From Rhizobium sp. NZLR1 (GTDB lineage Bacteria > Pseudomonadota > Alphaproteobacteria > Rhizobiales > Rhizobiaceae): a DNA stretch of 64,000 nucleotides. The notes under the pieces are model-generated. The model made no database searches and was not told the DNA's origin. It saw nothing but the letters and a program-made list of their open reading frames with translations. Both the position numbers and the translations under genes were made by a program. The stretch is from NCBI RefSeq assembly GCF_017357385.1, contig NZ_CP071635.1, forward strand, positions 1 to 64,000, read 5' to 3'. Below are positions 8,841 to 17,229 of this stretch, piece after piece (the first letter of the stretch is position 1; every line of letters starts with the position of its first letter).

Positions 8841-9033
8841 GAGAGCGGGATCGAGATGCTCGGAATGAAGCAATGGGAAACAAAGGGCGTGAAGGTCGAC
8901 CTAACTGATCTAATAAGGCGTCGCCGGTTCAGATCCTTTCAAGAGCAGGCATGGCGCATCGACTGATCACCTCAACCAGTACCCAAAGAAACTAAGGTCG
9001 GTGGACTGCAATCACCACCGCGGTTACGCCTCT
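8841..9033. other. Unassigned sequence beside duplicated thi block
   Basis: Contains a short plus frame beginning [16 protein letters not shown] at about 8868 that has coding flavour but ends within 35 codons. Probably the end of another broken gene. No RNA or IS end recognised. Confidence 0.3.
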
Positions 9034-10716
9034 TCATCGCTTTGCTGGGATATGGCCCAGGACAGTCTCGATGATTTGAACGGCGTCGCCATCGCCATCT
9101 CCGCGCCAAGCGATGACCTGGTCTGGCCGAATGAGCACAAGCGGCTCGCGATAAATTGCCCGGAGTTGATCCTCTTTTATATCGACGACGGTAAGATCCA
9201 TTCCGGCCATTCTAGCGGCTGTAACGAACTCGGTTCCTGGCGAGGAGGAGGGGCGAAGCCGCAGGAGGGTCCATTCAAACCCAAATCGGTCGAACAATGA
9301 CGTTTGACAGTTCAACCAAACATGGGGCGCTCTGCCCCCGGGCGCGGCATTTGGAACGTAGACTTCCGGCAGGTCCGGAGCTTGTCCTTCCCCTTCGGCG
9401 AGGACTATCGGTGAATGGTCGTAGCGAGCGCCGAACGTCACGCCGGGTATGTTGAACTCGGACCGCCCATGTGCCTCCAGATAGGCGCCGGCTTCCCGTC
9501 GCAAATCCGATCCGAGATCCGAGTCCGCCTCGATGTCGGGTTTCGGGACGTAGTTTCCGATGGATTCGGCGAACGCCCGAGCGAAACCGGTGTTTCGCAC
9601 GGCCACCGGGCGTCGCTCCAGTTCATAGGTATCGAGAAGGAATGACGGTGCATTTCCTTTCACAACAGAGGCGAGTTTCCAACCTAGATTGACCGCGTCA
9701 TCCACCGCCGTATTGTACCCCAAGCCACCGGCGGGCGTAAAAAGATGAACCGCGTCACCGCCGAGAAATATCCGCCCAGCCTGAAACTTCTCGGCGACAA
9801 GGGCAAACCCGGCCGTCCAGGTGCCGCGAGAAAGAATTTCCCCCTCAACGGGATACCCGACCACCGTCTGGAACATCTTCAGCGCTTGCGCATCGGATAT
9901 ATCGTCTTCGCTCTCGCCTTCCTTTAGTTGGGTGTGAAAAGCAAACTCGCCTTTGCCGTCGACGGCGGCCATAAACGCCCGGCGCTCAGGATTGAACGCC
10001 ACGTTCATCCAGGCGGGTGCAAAGGGAACAACCTCATAGAACTGCGGGCAGCGAAGATAGAGGGCAAACATTTTCCCGCCGAAGAAATCTCTGACTGCCC
10101 CGCCATCGCCCTGATATCGAATGCCAAGTGTCCGACGTATGAAGCTTTTCGCGCCGTCTCCTCCAATAAGATACTTGGCTCTTACGGAGCGCGTGCTCTC
10201 GGAGCCGACCTGACTTGCGGTCATGGTCACGGCGTCACCAACGTCTTCGAACCGGGATATCCGCCACCCGTAGTTCACCGAAACCGTAGACAGAGCTTCG
10301 GCGTGCTTACGCAGAACTCGCTCGACAAACTTCTGAGAGACACGGTGGGGCAATTCGGCCGCGCTCCAGGATCCTGTCATTGTCAGGATCTTCTCGCGCG
10401 CCTCTTTGGCTGAGGGAAGACGAAAGCGCGCCAATTCATGGCGAGCATATCGCGTGAAATATGCGATATCGGTTGGAAAATCTTCAGGCATGCCGAGTGC
10501 ACGGATCTCATCCGCAAATCCCAGGCGTCGAAAATGCTCCATGGTCCTGGCCTGAGTGGCATTGGCCTGCGGATTAAAAGCCGTCGAAGATTTCTCGTCA
10601 AAAAGAACGGTTGAAACGCCTCGGCGGCCAAGCTCATTGGCCAGCATCAGTCCGAATGGACCGCCACCCGCGATAGCGACATCGTAAACTTCGTGAGTCA
10701 CGGTAAAACCTCCCAA
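9034..10716 (-). CDS. FAD-dependent aromatic-ring hydroxylase
   Basis: This 560-residue class A flavoprotein monooxygenase uses NAD(P)H and O2 to hydroxylate a phenolic ring, as in the PheA/MhpA/pentachlorophenol monooxygenase group. The FAD-binding GxGxxG is in DVAIAGGGPFGLMLANELGRRG near the N-terminus. The second FAD motif is FLGGDAVHLFTPAGGLGYNTAVDDAVNLGWKLA at about residues 320-350, and a C-terminal thioredoxin-like domain begins near residue 450. The start may be the GTG at 10701 instead of 10716. A copy of the island operator lies just upstream (10733-10754). In context it probably makes hydroxyquinol or a precursor for the dioxygenase at 20894; this step is inferred. Confidence 0.85.
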   Translation of the reverse strand: MGGFTVTHEVYDVAIAGGGPFGLMLANELGRRGVSTVLFDEKSSTAFNPQANATQARTMEHFRRLGFADEIRALGMPEDFPTDIAYFTRYARHELARFRLPSAKEAREKILTMTGSWSAAELPHRVSQKFVERVLRKHAEALSTVSVNYGWRISRFEDVGDAVTMTASQVGSESTRSVRAKYLIGGDGAKSFIRRTLGIRYQGDGGAVRDFFGGKMFALYLRCPQFYEVVPFAPAWMNVAFNPERRAFMAAVDGKGEFAFHTQLKEGESEDDISDAQALKMFQTVVGYPVEGEILSRGTWTAGFALVAEKFQAGRIFLGGDAVHLFTPAGGLGYNTAVDDAVNLGWKLASVVKGNAPSFLLDTYELERRPVAVRNTGFARAFAESIGNYVPKPDIEADSDLGSDLRREAGAYLEAHGRSEFNIPGVTFGARYDHSPIVLAEGEGQAPDLPEVYVPNAAPGGRAPHVWLNCQTSLFDRFGFEWTLLRLRPSSSPGTEFVTAARMAGMDLTVVDIKEDQLRAIYREPLVLIRPDQVIAWRGDGDGDAVQIIETVLGHIPAKR

Positions 10717-10732
10717 ATCCGCTGGCGCGAAA

Positions 10733-10754
10733 ATAGTAAGGAAACCGGACCAAT
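10733..10754. promoter_or_regulatory. Island operator copy 1 (FAD monooxygenase)
   Basis: Half-sites TAGTAAGG and CCGGACCAAT separated by AAA. It fits the pattern TAGTNNGG-N3-CCG(T/G)AC(C/T)AA shared with sites at 11326 and 14051. It lies 17 bases upstream of the monooxygenase start, where a repressor would block transcription. Confidence 0.65.
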
Positions 10755-10755
10755 G

Positions 10756-11220
10756 TCAATCGACTTGATCAATCTCTTTGTTGATTTGACACTCTACATA
10801 TTTCCCGAGTGCTTCCACCATGAGATCGACCATTGCCGGCCCGAGCTGATCACGCATCTCACCTTCTGCCACCTCCAGGCTTTGATGAAAGGCCTCCAGC
10901 CAAACGAAGCCGCTGTCTGTGAAGCATACGAGCTTTGCCCTGCCGTCGGCGGGATCTTGGCGTTTTTCAATGAGGCCGGTTCGTTCCACCTGATCGACCA
11001 GTTCACTCATCGATTGCTTTGTGAGAGAGGCGCGTCGCGCGAGTTCAGTGAGCCTGGTCCCGTCCTCGTCGAGGTTTCGGGTTAGATTAATGTGTGCCGC
11101 GGTAAGTTCGGAATGCCCTTTGGCTTTCAGATTTTCGATGATCCTGTTCTCGAATATCCTGACGGCCTCATTCATCCGGCGGCCAATGTTGCTCCTGCGC
11201 CATGCGTTTCGTAAAATCAT
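10756..11220 (-). CDS. MarR-family regulator of the aromatic island
   Basis: A 154-residue dimeric winged-helix regulator that usually represses and is released by phenolic ligands. The HTH reads RLTELARRASLTKQSMSELVDQVERTGLIEKRQDPADGRAKLVCFT, including the MarR wing (DPxDGRAK), followed by a helical C-terminus. Its 3' end lies immediately upstream of the monooxygenase gene in the same direction. It faces away from the LigM-like gene across the 11221-11519 region. It is the obvious candidate for binding the three shared operators. Confidence 0.85.
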   Translation of the reverse strand: MILRNAWRRSNIGRRMNEAVRIFENRIIENLKAKGHSELTAAHINLTRNLDEDGTRLTELARRASLTKQSMSELVDQVERTGLIEKRQDPADGRAKLVCFTDSGFVWLEAFHQSLEVAEGEMRDQLGPAMVDLMVEALGKYVECQINKEIDQVD

Positions 11221-11299
11221 TTTATACCACCTCGGAAGCTATCAATTTATACGAGTAAGCCTGCGGCAAGTATTTTTCCAGCCCCTCGATTTAAATTGG

Positions 11300-11329
11300 T
11301 TGACATGTACCGCTCTCACAAAATATAGT
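11300..11329 (+). promoter_or_regulatory. Sigma-70 promoter of the O-demethylase unit
   Basis: TTGACA at 11300-11305 and TATAGT at 11324-11329 with an 18-base spacer, near consensus. The island operator begins within the -10 box, so a bound repressor would occlude RNA polymerase. Reads toward the LigM-like gene. Confidence 0.65.
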
Positions 11330-11347
11330 CAGGATACCGTACTAAAT
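11326..11347. promoter_or_regulatory. Island operator copy 2 (O-demethylase)
   Basis: Half-sites TAGTCAGG and CCGTACTAAATA separated by ATA, overlapping the -10 element of the promoter at 11300-11329. Same pattern as the copies at 10733 and 14051. Confidence 0.65.
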
Positions 11348-11369
11348 AAGGCGTCTTGGAGGAGGCTTT

Positions 11370-11501
11370 ATGAAGGCGAGGCTCTTGCGGCCGAAATGGG
11401 GACCCACTGTGCTGCACATGGTTCTCGCCACCAAAAGAACAGTCGACTCAATAGGCCACCCGTCGACGTACAGTCAAATCGCTCAGCAGAGCGGAACATA
11501 A
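11370..11501 (+). CDS. Possible 43-aa small protein in demethylase leader
   Basis: ATG at 11370 has an excellent Shine-Dalgarno (GGAGGAGG, 5 bases upstream) and opens a 43-codon basic ORF starting MKARLLRPKWGPTVLHMV and ending TAA at 11501, just before the SD of the next gene. No homology recognised. It could be a real small protein, a leader peptide or the start of a decayed gene; only the ribosome-binding site and position argue for it. Confidence 0.35.
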   Translation: MKARLLRPKWGPTVLHMVLATKRTVDSIGHPSTYSQIAQQSGT

Positions 11502-11519
11502 GAGGAGGATGTCTGAGCA

Positions 11520-12935
11520 ATGGTAAAGGCAAACGGCGCGCGATCACTACAGGATTTGGTCGACGAGAAAGCCAACCTCGTCGAGTATTTTTACAACGAC
11601 ACGCTTGCGCCCCATTACCGGGCGCGTACCGGGCTCACCGCTGCGTTCATTCCGCCGGAATTCACAAACTGGCGCGACGAGCAGCGTGCCTGGCGCGAGA
11701 CCGCGATCCTGTTCGACCAGTCACACCACATGCCGGAACTGATGCTCAAAGGTCCCGATGCATTTCGTCTGCTTGAAAAGCTCGGCATCAACAGCCTGGC
11801 GAATTTTACGATCGACCGCGCCAAGCAATTCGTCGCTTGCACGCCACGCGGCCATGTCATCGGCGACTGCGTCGTCTACAGACTTGCCGAGGAAAAGTTC
11901 GAGCTGATCAGCGGCATGCCTGTCCTGAACTGGGTACAGTTTAACGCGGAACAAGGCGGCTACGACGTGACGATCGAGCGCGACGACCCGACGCCTTACA
12001 ACCCGACCGGCAGGCGCTGGTTCTACCGTTTCCAGTTGGAAGGTCCCAATGCCGGCCTGATCTTCAACGCTGCGGTCGAGGGCGGCGCCCCGGAGATTGC
12101 ATTCTTCAGAACCGCGAAGGTTAAAATCGGCGGATGCGAAGTGCTCGTTCTGCGGCATGGAATGGCGGGCCATCTGGGAGCAGAGCTTTCCGGACCGTAC
12201 GAGGACATGGAAAAGGTGCGCGCCGCGCTGCTTAGAGCCGGTGAGGCGCATGGGCTGAAGCAGGGCGGGACGAAGACCTATTTTAGTACGATCTTCGAAT
12301 TTGGCTGGATGCCTTACCCACTGCCGGGTATCTACACCGGGGAAGAGCTGCGCGATTTTCGCCAATGGCTATCTGGAAACGGTTGGGAAGCGAACGCCCA
12401 ACTTGGCGGCAGCTTCGTCTCGGATAATATCGAAGATTACTACGTCACCCCGTGGGATCTCGGCTACGGCCATATTCTCAAGTTCGATCATGACTTCATC
12501 GGGCGCGAAGCCCTGGAAGCCCTGCCCGTGGAGAAGCGGCGCCAAAAGGTCACGCTGGTATGGAACCGCGACGACGTTGCGGCAATCTTTGCGTCTTGCC
12601 TCGGAGACGGGCCACGATACAAGGCTATAGACCTGCCGGTCGCCTATTATGGCTGGCCCCAGTTCGATGAGGTGCGGGGTCGGGATGGCATGCTCGTCGG
12701 TCACTCCTGCCATTGCGGTTACAGCAACAACGAAGGCGAAATGCTGTCTCTCGCCATGCTCGACGTCCAAAACGCGACTCCCGGGACGGAAGTGACGCTC
12801 ACCTGGGGAGAGCCTCGTGGCGGGTCCCGGAAGCCGCATGTCGAACGGCACGAGCAGTTCAAGGTCAGAGCGGTCGTGGCGCCCGTTCCCTATGCAAGTT
12901 CCGTTCAAAAGATGAAGCGCGCTGCGATCAGCTGA
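11520..12935 (+). CDS. Tetrahydrofolate-dependent aromatic O-demethylase (LigM/DesA-like)
   Basis: This 471-residue GcvT-fold protein has the same length class as Sphingobium LigM. Members move the methyl group of vanillate or syringate to tetrahydrofolate, giving a catechol and 5-methyl-THF. Visible features are the aminomethyltransferase-type N-domain (FDQSHHMPELMLKGPDAFRLLEKLGINSLANF), TPRGHVIGDCVVYRL, the folate-domain segment GYGHILKFDHDFIGREALEAL, and a C-terminal barrel with GHSCHCGYSNNEGEMLSLAML. The ATG at 11520 follows AGGAGG by about 12 bases. Its partner folate genes at 13085 and 18790 strongly support one-carbon transfer from a methoxy-aromatic. The exact substrate is not determinable. 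Confidence 0.85.
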   Translation: MVKANGARSLQDLVDEKANLVEYFYNDTLAPHYRARTGLTAAFIPPEFTNWRDEQRAWRETAILFDQSHHMPELMLKGPDAFRLLEKLGINSLANFTIDRAKQFVACTPRGHVIGDCVVYRLAEEKFELISGMPVLNWVQFNAEQGGYDVTIERDDPTPYNPTGRRWFYRFQLEGPNAGLIFNAAVEGGAPEIAFFRTAKVKIGGCEVLVLRHGMAGHLGAELSGPYEDMEKVRAALLRAGEAHGLKQGGTKTYFSTIFEFGWMPYPLPGIYTGEELRDFRQWLSGNGWEANAQLGGSFVSDNIEDYYVTPWDLGYGHILKFDHDFIGREALEALPVEKRRQKVTLVWNRDDVAAIFASCLGDGPRYKAIDLPVAYYGWPQFDEVRGRDGMLVGHSCHCGYSNNEGEMLSLAMLDVQNATPGTEVTLTWGEPRGGSRKPHVERHEQFKVRAVVAPVPYASSVQKMKRAAIS

Positions 12936-13084
12936 TTATTGCCGGTATTCGCTCAGCGCATCTTCGTCAGAGCGAACACCGGTGTTGTCCTGGCTACGGA
13001 TACCCTGCGGTCTGCTACTCGGCAACGTTCACATTCTTCTTGCTCAATGAGAATTCGCCTGTCTCGCAGGCGGGATGGGTTTTT

Positions 13085-13954
13085 ATGGCTATGTCGCAAG
13101 CAATACATCTCCGAGACCAGAGCGATGTACTGGATGACTTTTCGGTGGAAGTGACGACAAAAGATACCGCACAGCTGGCGGCCATGTCTGGCGCGATCCC
13201 CAAAGGCACGATCATCTCGATTCCGTTTCTGTCAACGGAAAGCGATGCCGACCGGATTAGGGCGGCCAAAATGGTCCGACAGGCGGGATACGTACCCTTG
13301 CCTCACATTGCCGCCAGACGTCTGGAGTCGGAATCCATGCTATCGGCAATGCTGTCGGCGCTTGTCAATGACGCCCAGGTGAGCCGATTGCTCCTAGTCG
13401 CGGGCGATGCCGACCCTCCCAAGGGCCCGTTCTTGGATACCGCTACGATCTTACGTAGCGGTATCCTCGAACAGCATGGGATCAGCAATGTCTCGATAGC
13501 CGGGCATCCGGAAGGACACCCGGTCCAGAACGCTGCCATGCTCACCAGTGCGCTGCTGGAAAAGCGACTAATCATGGAAGCAGCAAATATCGAGTGGTCG
13601 ATTTTCACTCAGTTTGCGTTCGCATCGGAACCCGTACTTGCCTGGATAGGTGAACTGCGTCGATTGGGTATCGAAGTCCCGATCCACATCGGTATTCCTG
13701 GCCCGGCAAGCGTCAGAACGCTATTGAAATTTGCAGCGGTTTGCGGCGTTTCCGCATCCACATCCGTCCTCAAGAAGTACGGTCTATCGATCACTCAGTT
13801 GTTGTCGAGCGCGGGGCCAGACGCTCTGGTCAATGAGTATGCTACCGGCTTGAGCAACGCCGAATATGGCGATGTTCGTCTGCATTTCTATCCGTTTGGA
13901 GGACTACACAAAACAGTGGACTGGTTGCAAGAGTACCGGACGCGACCTTCCTAA
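13085..13954 (+). CDS. Methylenetetrahydrofolate reductase-like protein
   Basis: A 289-residue TIM-barrel flavoprotein related to MetF. It would oxidise the 5-methyl-THF produced by the O-demethylase to 5,10-methylene-THF, restoring the folate carrier. Supporting stretches are IPFLSTESDADRIRAAKMVRQAGYVPLPHIAARRL, LLLVAGDADPPKGPF, SIAGHPEGHP and IHIGIPGPASVRTLLKFA, which match the MTHFR barrel order. The ATG at 13085 is preceded by a weak GGGATGGG; the longer frame from 12713 overlaps the demethylase gene. LigM-type demethylases commonly neighbour metF homologues. Confidence 0.75.
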   Translation: MAMSQAIHLRDQSDVLDDFSVEVTTKDTAQLAAMSGAIPKGTIISIPFLSTESDADRIRAAKMVRQAGYVPLPHIAARRLESESMLSAMLSALVNDAQVSRLLLVAGDADPPKGPFLDTATILRSGILEQHGISNVSIAGHPEGHPVQNAAMLTSALLEKRLIMEAANIEWSIFTQFAFASEPVLAWIGELRRLGIEVPIHIGIPGPASVRTLLKFAAVCGVSASTSVLKKYGLSITQLLSSAGPDALVNEYATGLSNAEYGDVRLHFYPFGGLHKTVDWLQEYRTRPS

Positions 13955-14045
13955 GGCGCCGATGTGATTGTCAGGACGCCTGACTAGACTGGAGCATTTC
14001 CGACTCGGACAACACGGATAGGCGGTCCATGTATGCGGAGAAAAC

Positions 14046-14077
14046 TTGACGTATTAGTACGGTTTCCGTACCAATAC
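14046..14077 (+). promoter_or_regulatory. Island operator copy 3 and promoter of uptake operon
   Basis: An inverted repeat, GTATTAGTACGG (14051-14062) and CCGTACCAATAC (14066-14077), separated by TTT. The arms match at 11 of 12 positions. TTGACG at 14046-14051 could be the -35 element, with a weak -10 inside the repeat. It lies 65 bases before the binding-protein start at 14143. This is the best copy of the shared operator. Confidence 0.7.
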
Positions 14078-14142
14078 TAGCGGAGGAAGTGGCGCTTCAG
14101 CGTCAAGGCGCCCGGACGCTTTTCCGGTTGGGAGGGAAAAAA

Positions 14143-15312
14143 ATGACATTTTCGAAATCGACGTTGTATCTCGTCGCATCGGCTGCGTTTTTCGTAACCG
14201 GCACGCTCGCTCAAGCCGAGACGATCAAGGTCGGCGTTATCGCTACATTCTCCGGGCCAAACGCAATCTGGGGCAAGCAATTCCGCGAAGCGATCGATGT
14301 CTATGTCGCGCAGCACGGAGACGAGGTTGGCGGTCACAAAATTCAGTTCATCTACAAGGACGTTGGCGGACCCAACGCCGACGCCAGCAAGGCAGCGGCC
14401 CTGGAACTTCTTGTCCGCGACGGCGTGAAGTATCTTGCTGGATTTGACTTCACCCCCAATGCCGTTGCGGTCGCTCCCCTGACAAAGCAGGCAAAGGTGC
14501 CGGCGGTGATTTTCAATGCCGCGACATCATCGATCAACAAGCAGTCGGACTTCTTTCTCCGCACAAGTTTTACGTTGACGCAGCTCGCTCAACCGGCAGC
14601 CGAGTGGGCGGCCAAAAATGGCTCCAAGAAAGTCGTGACTGCCGTTTCGGATTACAATCCCGGCATTGATGCAGAAACGGCCTTCTCCGCCTCTTTTGAG
14701 AAAGACGGCGGGGCGGTTCTCGAAAAGATCCGAATGCCGCTTCAGACCAATGATTTCGCGCCATTCATGCAGCGTATCAAGAGTTCCGGTGCCGATACCG
14801 TCTTCACTTTCCTGCCGGTGGGCCCTGCGACGTTCGCTTTCACCAAGGCCTATAATGAAAATGGCCTGAAAGCTGCTGGCGTTTCTTTCCTTGGCGGTGG
14901 CGAGACCGACGAGACCACACTTGATGCGCTTGGAGACCAAGCTATCGGCCTGGTGACCGCATACCACTACTCCGATGTCCACGATTCTGCGCTGAACAAA
15001 AGCTTTGTCGCAAAACTGCAGGAACTTCATCCGGGCTCGCGCGCCAACATGGCATCAATCGGCGCCTATGACGGCGCGGAGTTGATCTACCGGATGATCA
15101 AGGCTGCAGGGTCTGACGGCACAAAAGCCATCGAGGCGGCCAAGGGCATGGAATGGGAAAGCCCACGCGGGCCGGTGAAGATGGATCCGGTCTCACGGAC
15201 GGTGGTGCAGAATGTCTATCTTCGGCGTGTTGAAAAAGGCGCGGACGGCAAACTGGTCAATCGGGAGTTCGCGACTGTCCCGAACGTACCGGACCTCGGC
15301 TTCAATCCCTGA
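14143..15312 (+). CDS. Branched-chain-amino-acid-type ABC substrate-binding protein
   Basis: A periplasmic binding protein (389 residues, Peripla_BP_6 type) with a signal peptide MTFSKSTLYLVASAAFFVTG ending at AQAE. The mature start is TIKVGVIATFSGPNAIWGKQF, then KDVGGPNADASKAAALELLVRDGVKYLAGF. It is the first gene of a Liv-like operon inside an aromatic catabolic island, so the ligand is probably an aromatic acid, as for HmgD/LivK-like aromatic transporters; this is inferred. ATG 14143 has GGAGG at 14131-14135; the longer frame from 14089 has none. The operator at 14051-14077 sits directly upstream. Confidence 0.85.
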   Translation: MTFSKSTLYLVASAAFFVTGTLAQAETIKVGVIATFSGPNAIWGKQFREAIDVYVAQHGDEVGGHKIQFIYKDVGGPNADASKAAALELLVRDGVKYLAGFDFTPNAVAVAPLTKQAKVPAVIFNAATSSINKQSDFFLRTSFTLTQLAQPAAEWAAKNGSKKVVTAVSDYNPGIDAETAFSASFEKDGGAVLEKIRMPLQTNDFAPFMQRIKSSGADTVFTFLPVGPATFAFTKAYNENGLKAAGVSFLGGGETDETTLDALGDQAIGLVTAYHYSDVHDSALNKSFVAKLQELHPGSRANMASIGAYDGAELIYRMIKAAGSDGTKAIEAAKGMEWESPRGPVKMDPVSRTVVQNVYLRRVEKGADGKLVNREFATVPNVPDLGFNP

Positions 15313-15379
15313 TCCACGGTGAGCGCGGCGGGAGTTTTCCGCCACGCAACGCCCGACCTCGCAAATCTCAGGTTAGAGA

Positions 15380-16243
15380 ATGTCCCTCATTCTAAGTATC
15401 GTCGTCGATGGCGTCGCCTACGGGATGATATTGTTCATGATTTCCGTCGGGCTTTCGATCACGATGGGGCTCATGCGCATTATCAACCTCGCGCACGGCG
15501 GGTTTGCCCTGCTTGGCGGCGCAGCCGTTCATCTGCTCACCACACGTCTGGACGTAGCGTTCATTCCGGCGTTCCTCGTCGCCGTTCTTGCGGTTGTCCT
15601 CGTTTCCGTGCTTCTCGAGCGGCTGCTCTATCGCCACATCTATGGCTTCAACGAGCTGGGCCAGGTGTTGGCGACCATTGGAATCGTCTTCATCATGATC
15701 GCAACCGTCAATCTGTTCCTGGGCTCCACGATCCTGCCGCTTGGCGCCCCGGCGATTTTCACGACACCGATCGATCTCGGGTTCAGGACGCTACCGTTCC
15801 ACCGGCTGGTCGTTATCATTTCCGGTTTGCTTGTGCTGGCCGGTCTCTGGTTGCTGATGGAAAAAACAAGGTTCGGCATCTACTTGCGCGCAGCTGTCGA
15901 CAACAGGATTGCGGCCGCCTCGCTCGGCATCAACACGCCGCTCGTCTATCTCGTTGCATTCGCCACCGGCGCCGGTCTCGCGGCGGTAGGAGGTATACTC
16001 GGTGCGGAACTGCTTCCGATCGAGGCCTACTATCCGCTTCGTTATATGGTGCTGTTCCTGATTGTTGTGTCTGTGGGTGGACTTGGCAGCATTTCCGGCT
16101 CCTTCCTTGCTTCGATTAGCCTTGGTATTCTCGATACTGCTGGTCGCTATCTATTGCCGGGCATTGGTACCATCTTCTTTTTCGTGGCGATTGTGGTGTT
16201 GCTCGCGCTTCGGCCCAACGGTCTGATGGGGAAAGCGCAATGA
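15380..16243 (+). CDS. Liv-type ABC transporter permease (LivH-like)
   Basis: A 287-residue polytopic inner-membrane permease. It shows the LivH signature MGLMRIINLAHGGFALLGGAAV near residue 30, a central loop EKTRFGIYLRAAVDNRIAAASLGIN, and the C-terminal GGLGSISGSFLASISLGIL coupling region. Its stop overlaps the next gene by four bases (ATGA), indicating translational coupling. Works with the genes at 14143-18672. Confidence 0.9.
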   Translation: MSLILSIVVDGVAYGMILFMISVGLSITMGLMRIINLAHGGFALLGGAAVHLLTTRLDVAFIPAFLVAVLAVVLVSVLLERLLYRHIYGFNELGQVLATIGIVFIMIATVNLFLGSTILPLGAPAIFTTPIDLGFRTLPFHRLVVIISGLLVLAGLWLLMEKTRFGIYLRAAVDNRIAAASLGINTPLVYLVAFATGAGLAAVGGILGAELLPIEAYYPLRYMVLFLIVVSVGGLGSISGSFLASISLGILDTAGRYLLPGIGTIFFFVAIVVLLALRPNGLMGKAQ

Positions 16244-17229
16244 TGGACCCCGTCCTTTCGACGTCGCCGAGGCGCGCGCCGACCGCCCTGAGCTTCCTCA
16301 TCCCGTCCATTTCCGTCGTGGTCGGTGCGAGCCTTGCCTTTCTGATATTCCCGTACGACCTGTCGTTTCTAACCCGGATCGTCATCATGATGATCTTCGT
16401 CGTGTCATTCGACCTCATTCTCGGGCAGGCGGGAATAGCAACACTTGGTCACGCGGCCATGTATGGATGCGGCGCCTATGCCGCGGGACTAATTTCGCTT
16501 CACCTGTCGCCCGACCCGCTGCTCGGGCTCCTGGTCGGTGCCGTGGCGGGCGCAGTGATGGCGTGGATTTCCGGGCTTGTCCTGCTTCGCACCCACGGCA
16601 TAACTCTGTTGATGATTTCGATAGCCGTGACCATGGTTCTTCAGGAGACCGCATCCCAGGCACGTTGGCTAACGGGCGGCGCCGACGGCCTGGCCGGCAT
16701 CACGGTTGGACCGCTGCTGGGGCTGTACGAATTCGATTTTGTTGGACAGGTCGCCTTCATCTACAGCGTGTCCATTCTTGCGGCCGTTTTACTGCTCTGT
16801 CAGGTTCTGATCGGCTCCCCGTTTGGGCTCGCTCTTCGAGGAATTGAAGGCAGCGCCAGCCGGATGCGCGCAATCGGTACGCCGGTCTATCGCCGAAAGG
16901 TGACGGTCTACGTTATCGCCGGCGCTATTGCCGGAATTGCCGGCGCCCTTGCGGCCCAGGTGACAGGCCTGGTTGGCATCGAAGTGTTCAATTTCTCCTT
17001 GTCTGCCGACGTTATGGTGATGCTGATCCTGGGAGGAGCCGGACGGCTGTATGGCGCGCTGGTCGGGACATTGCTCTTCATGGTGGTCCATCATGTCGCG
17101 GCAAGCATCGATCCCTTGAACTGGCTCTTCGTGATCGGCTTCATGCTTCTCATCGTGGTCTTCGTGCTCCCAAAGGGTCTAGTTGCTCTTCCAGGTCGCT
17201 TGGCGCGATTGCTCAGGAGGACGTCATGA
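16240..17229 (+). CDS. Liv-type ABC transporter permease (LivM-like)
   Basis: The second permease, 329 residues. It contains the LivM signature SFDLILGQAGIATLGHAAMYGCGAYAAGL, the loop GLALRGIEGSASRMRAIGTPVYRRKVTVYVIAG and the GGAGRLYGALVGTLLFMVVHH segment. It overlaps by four bases with both the preceding permease and the following ATPase gene. Unlike the livM of the second Liv locus in this window, its frame is intact. Confidence 0.9.
   Translation: MMDPVLSTSPRRAPTALSFLIPSISVVVGASLAFLIFPYDLSFLTRIVIMMIFVVSFDLILGQAGIATLGHAAMYGCGAYAAGLISLHLSPDPLLGLLVGAVAGAVMAWISGLVLLRTHGITLLMISIAVTMVLQETASQARWLTGGADGLAGITVGPLLGLYEFDFVGQVAFIYSVSILAAVLLLCQVLIGSPFGLALRGIEGSASRMRAIGTPVYRRKVTVYVIAGAIAGIAGALAAQVTGLVGIEVFNFSLSADVMVMLILGGAGRLYGALVGTLLFMVVHHVAASIDPLNWLFVIGFMLLIVVFVLPKGLVALPGRLARLLRRTS

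Noticed and set aside
8595..8873. Small thiG-like gene at 8.6 kb
   Set aside because: It is the 3' part of a duplicated thiE-thiG block and lacks the first two-thirds of the enzyme.
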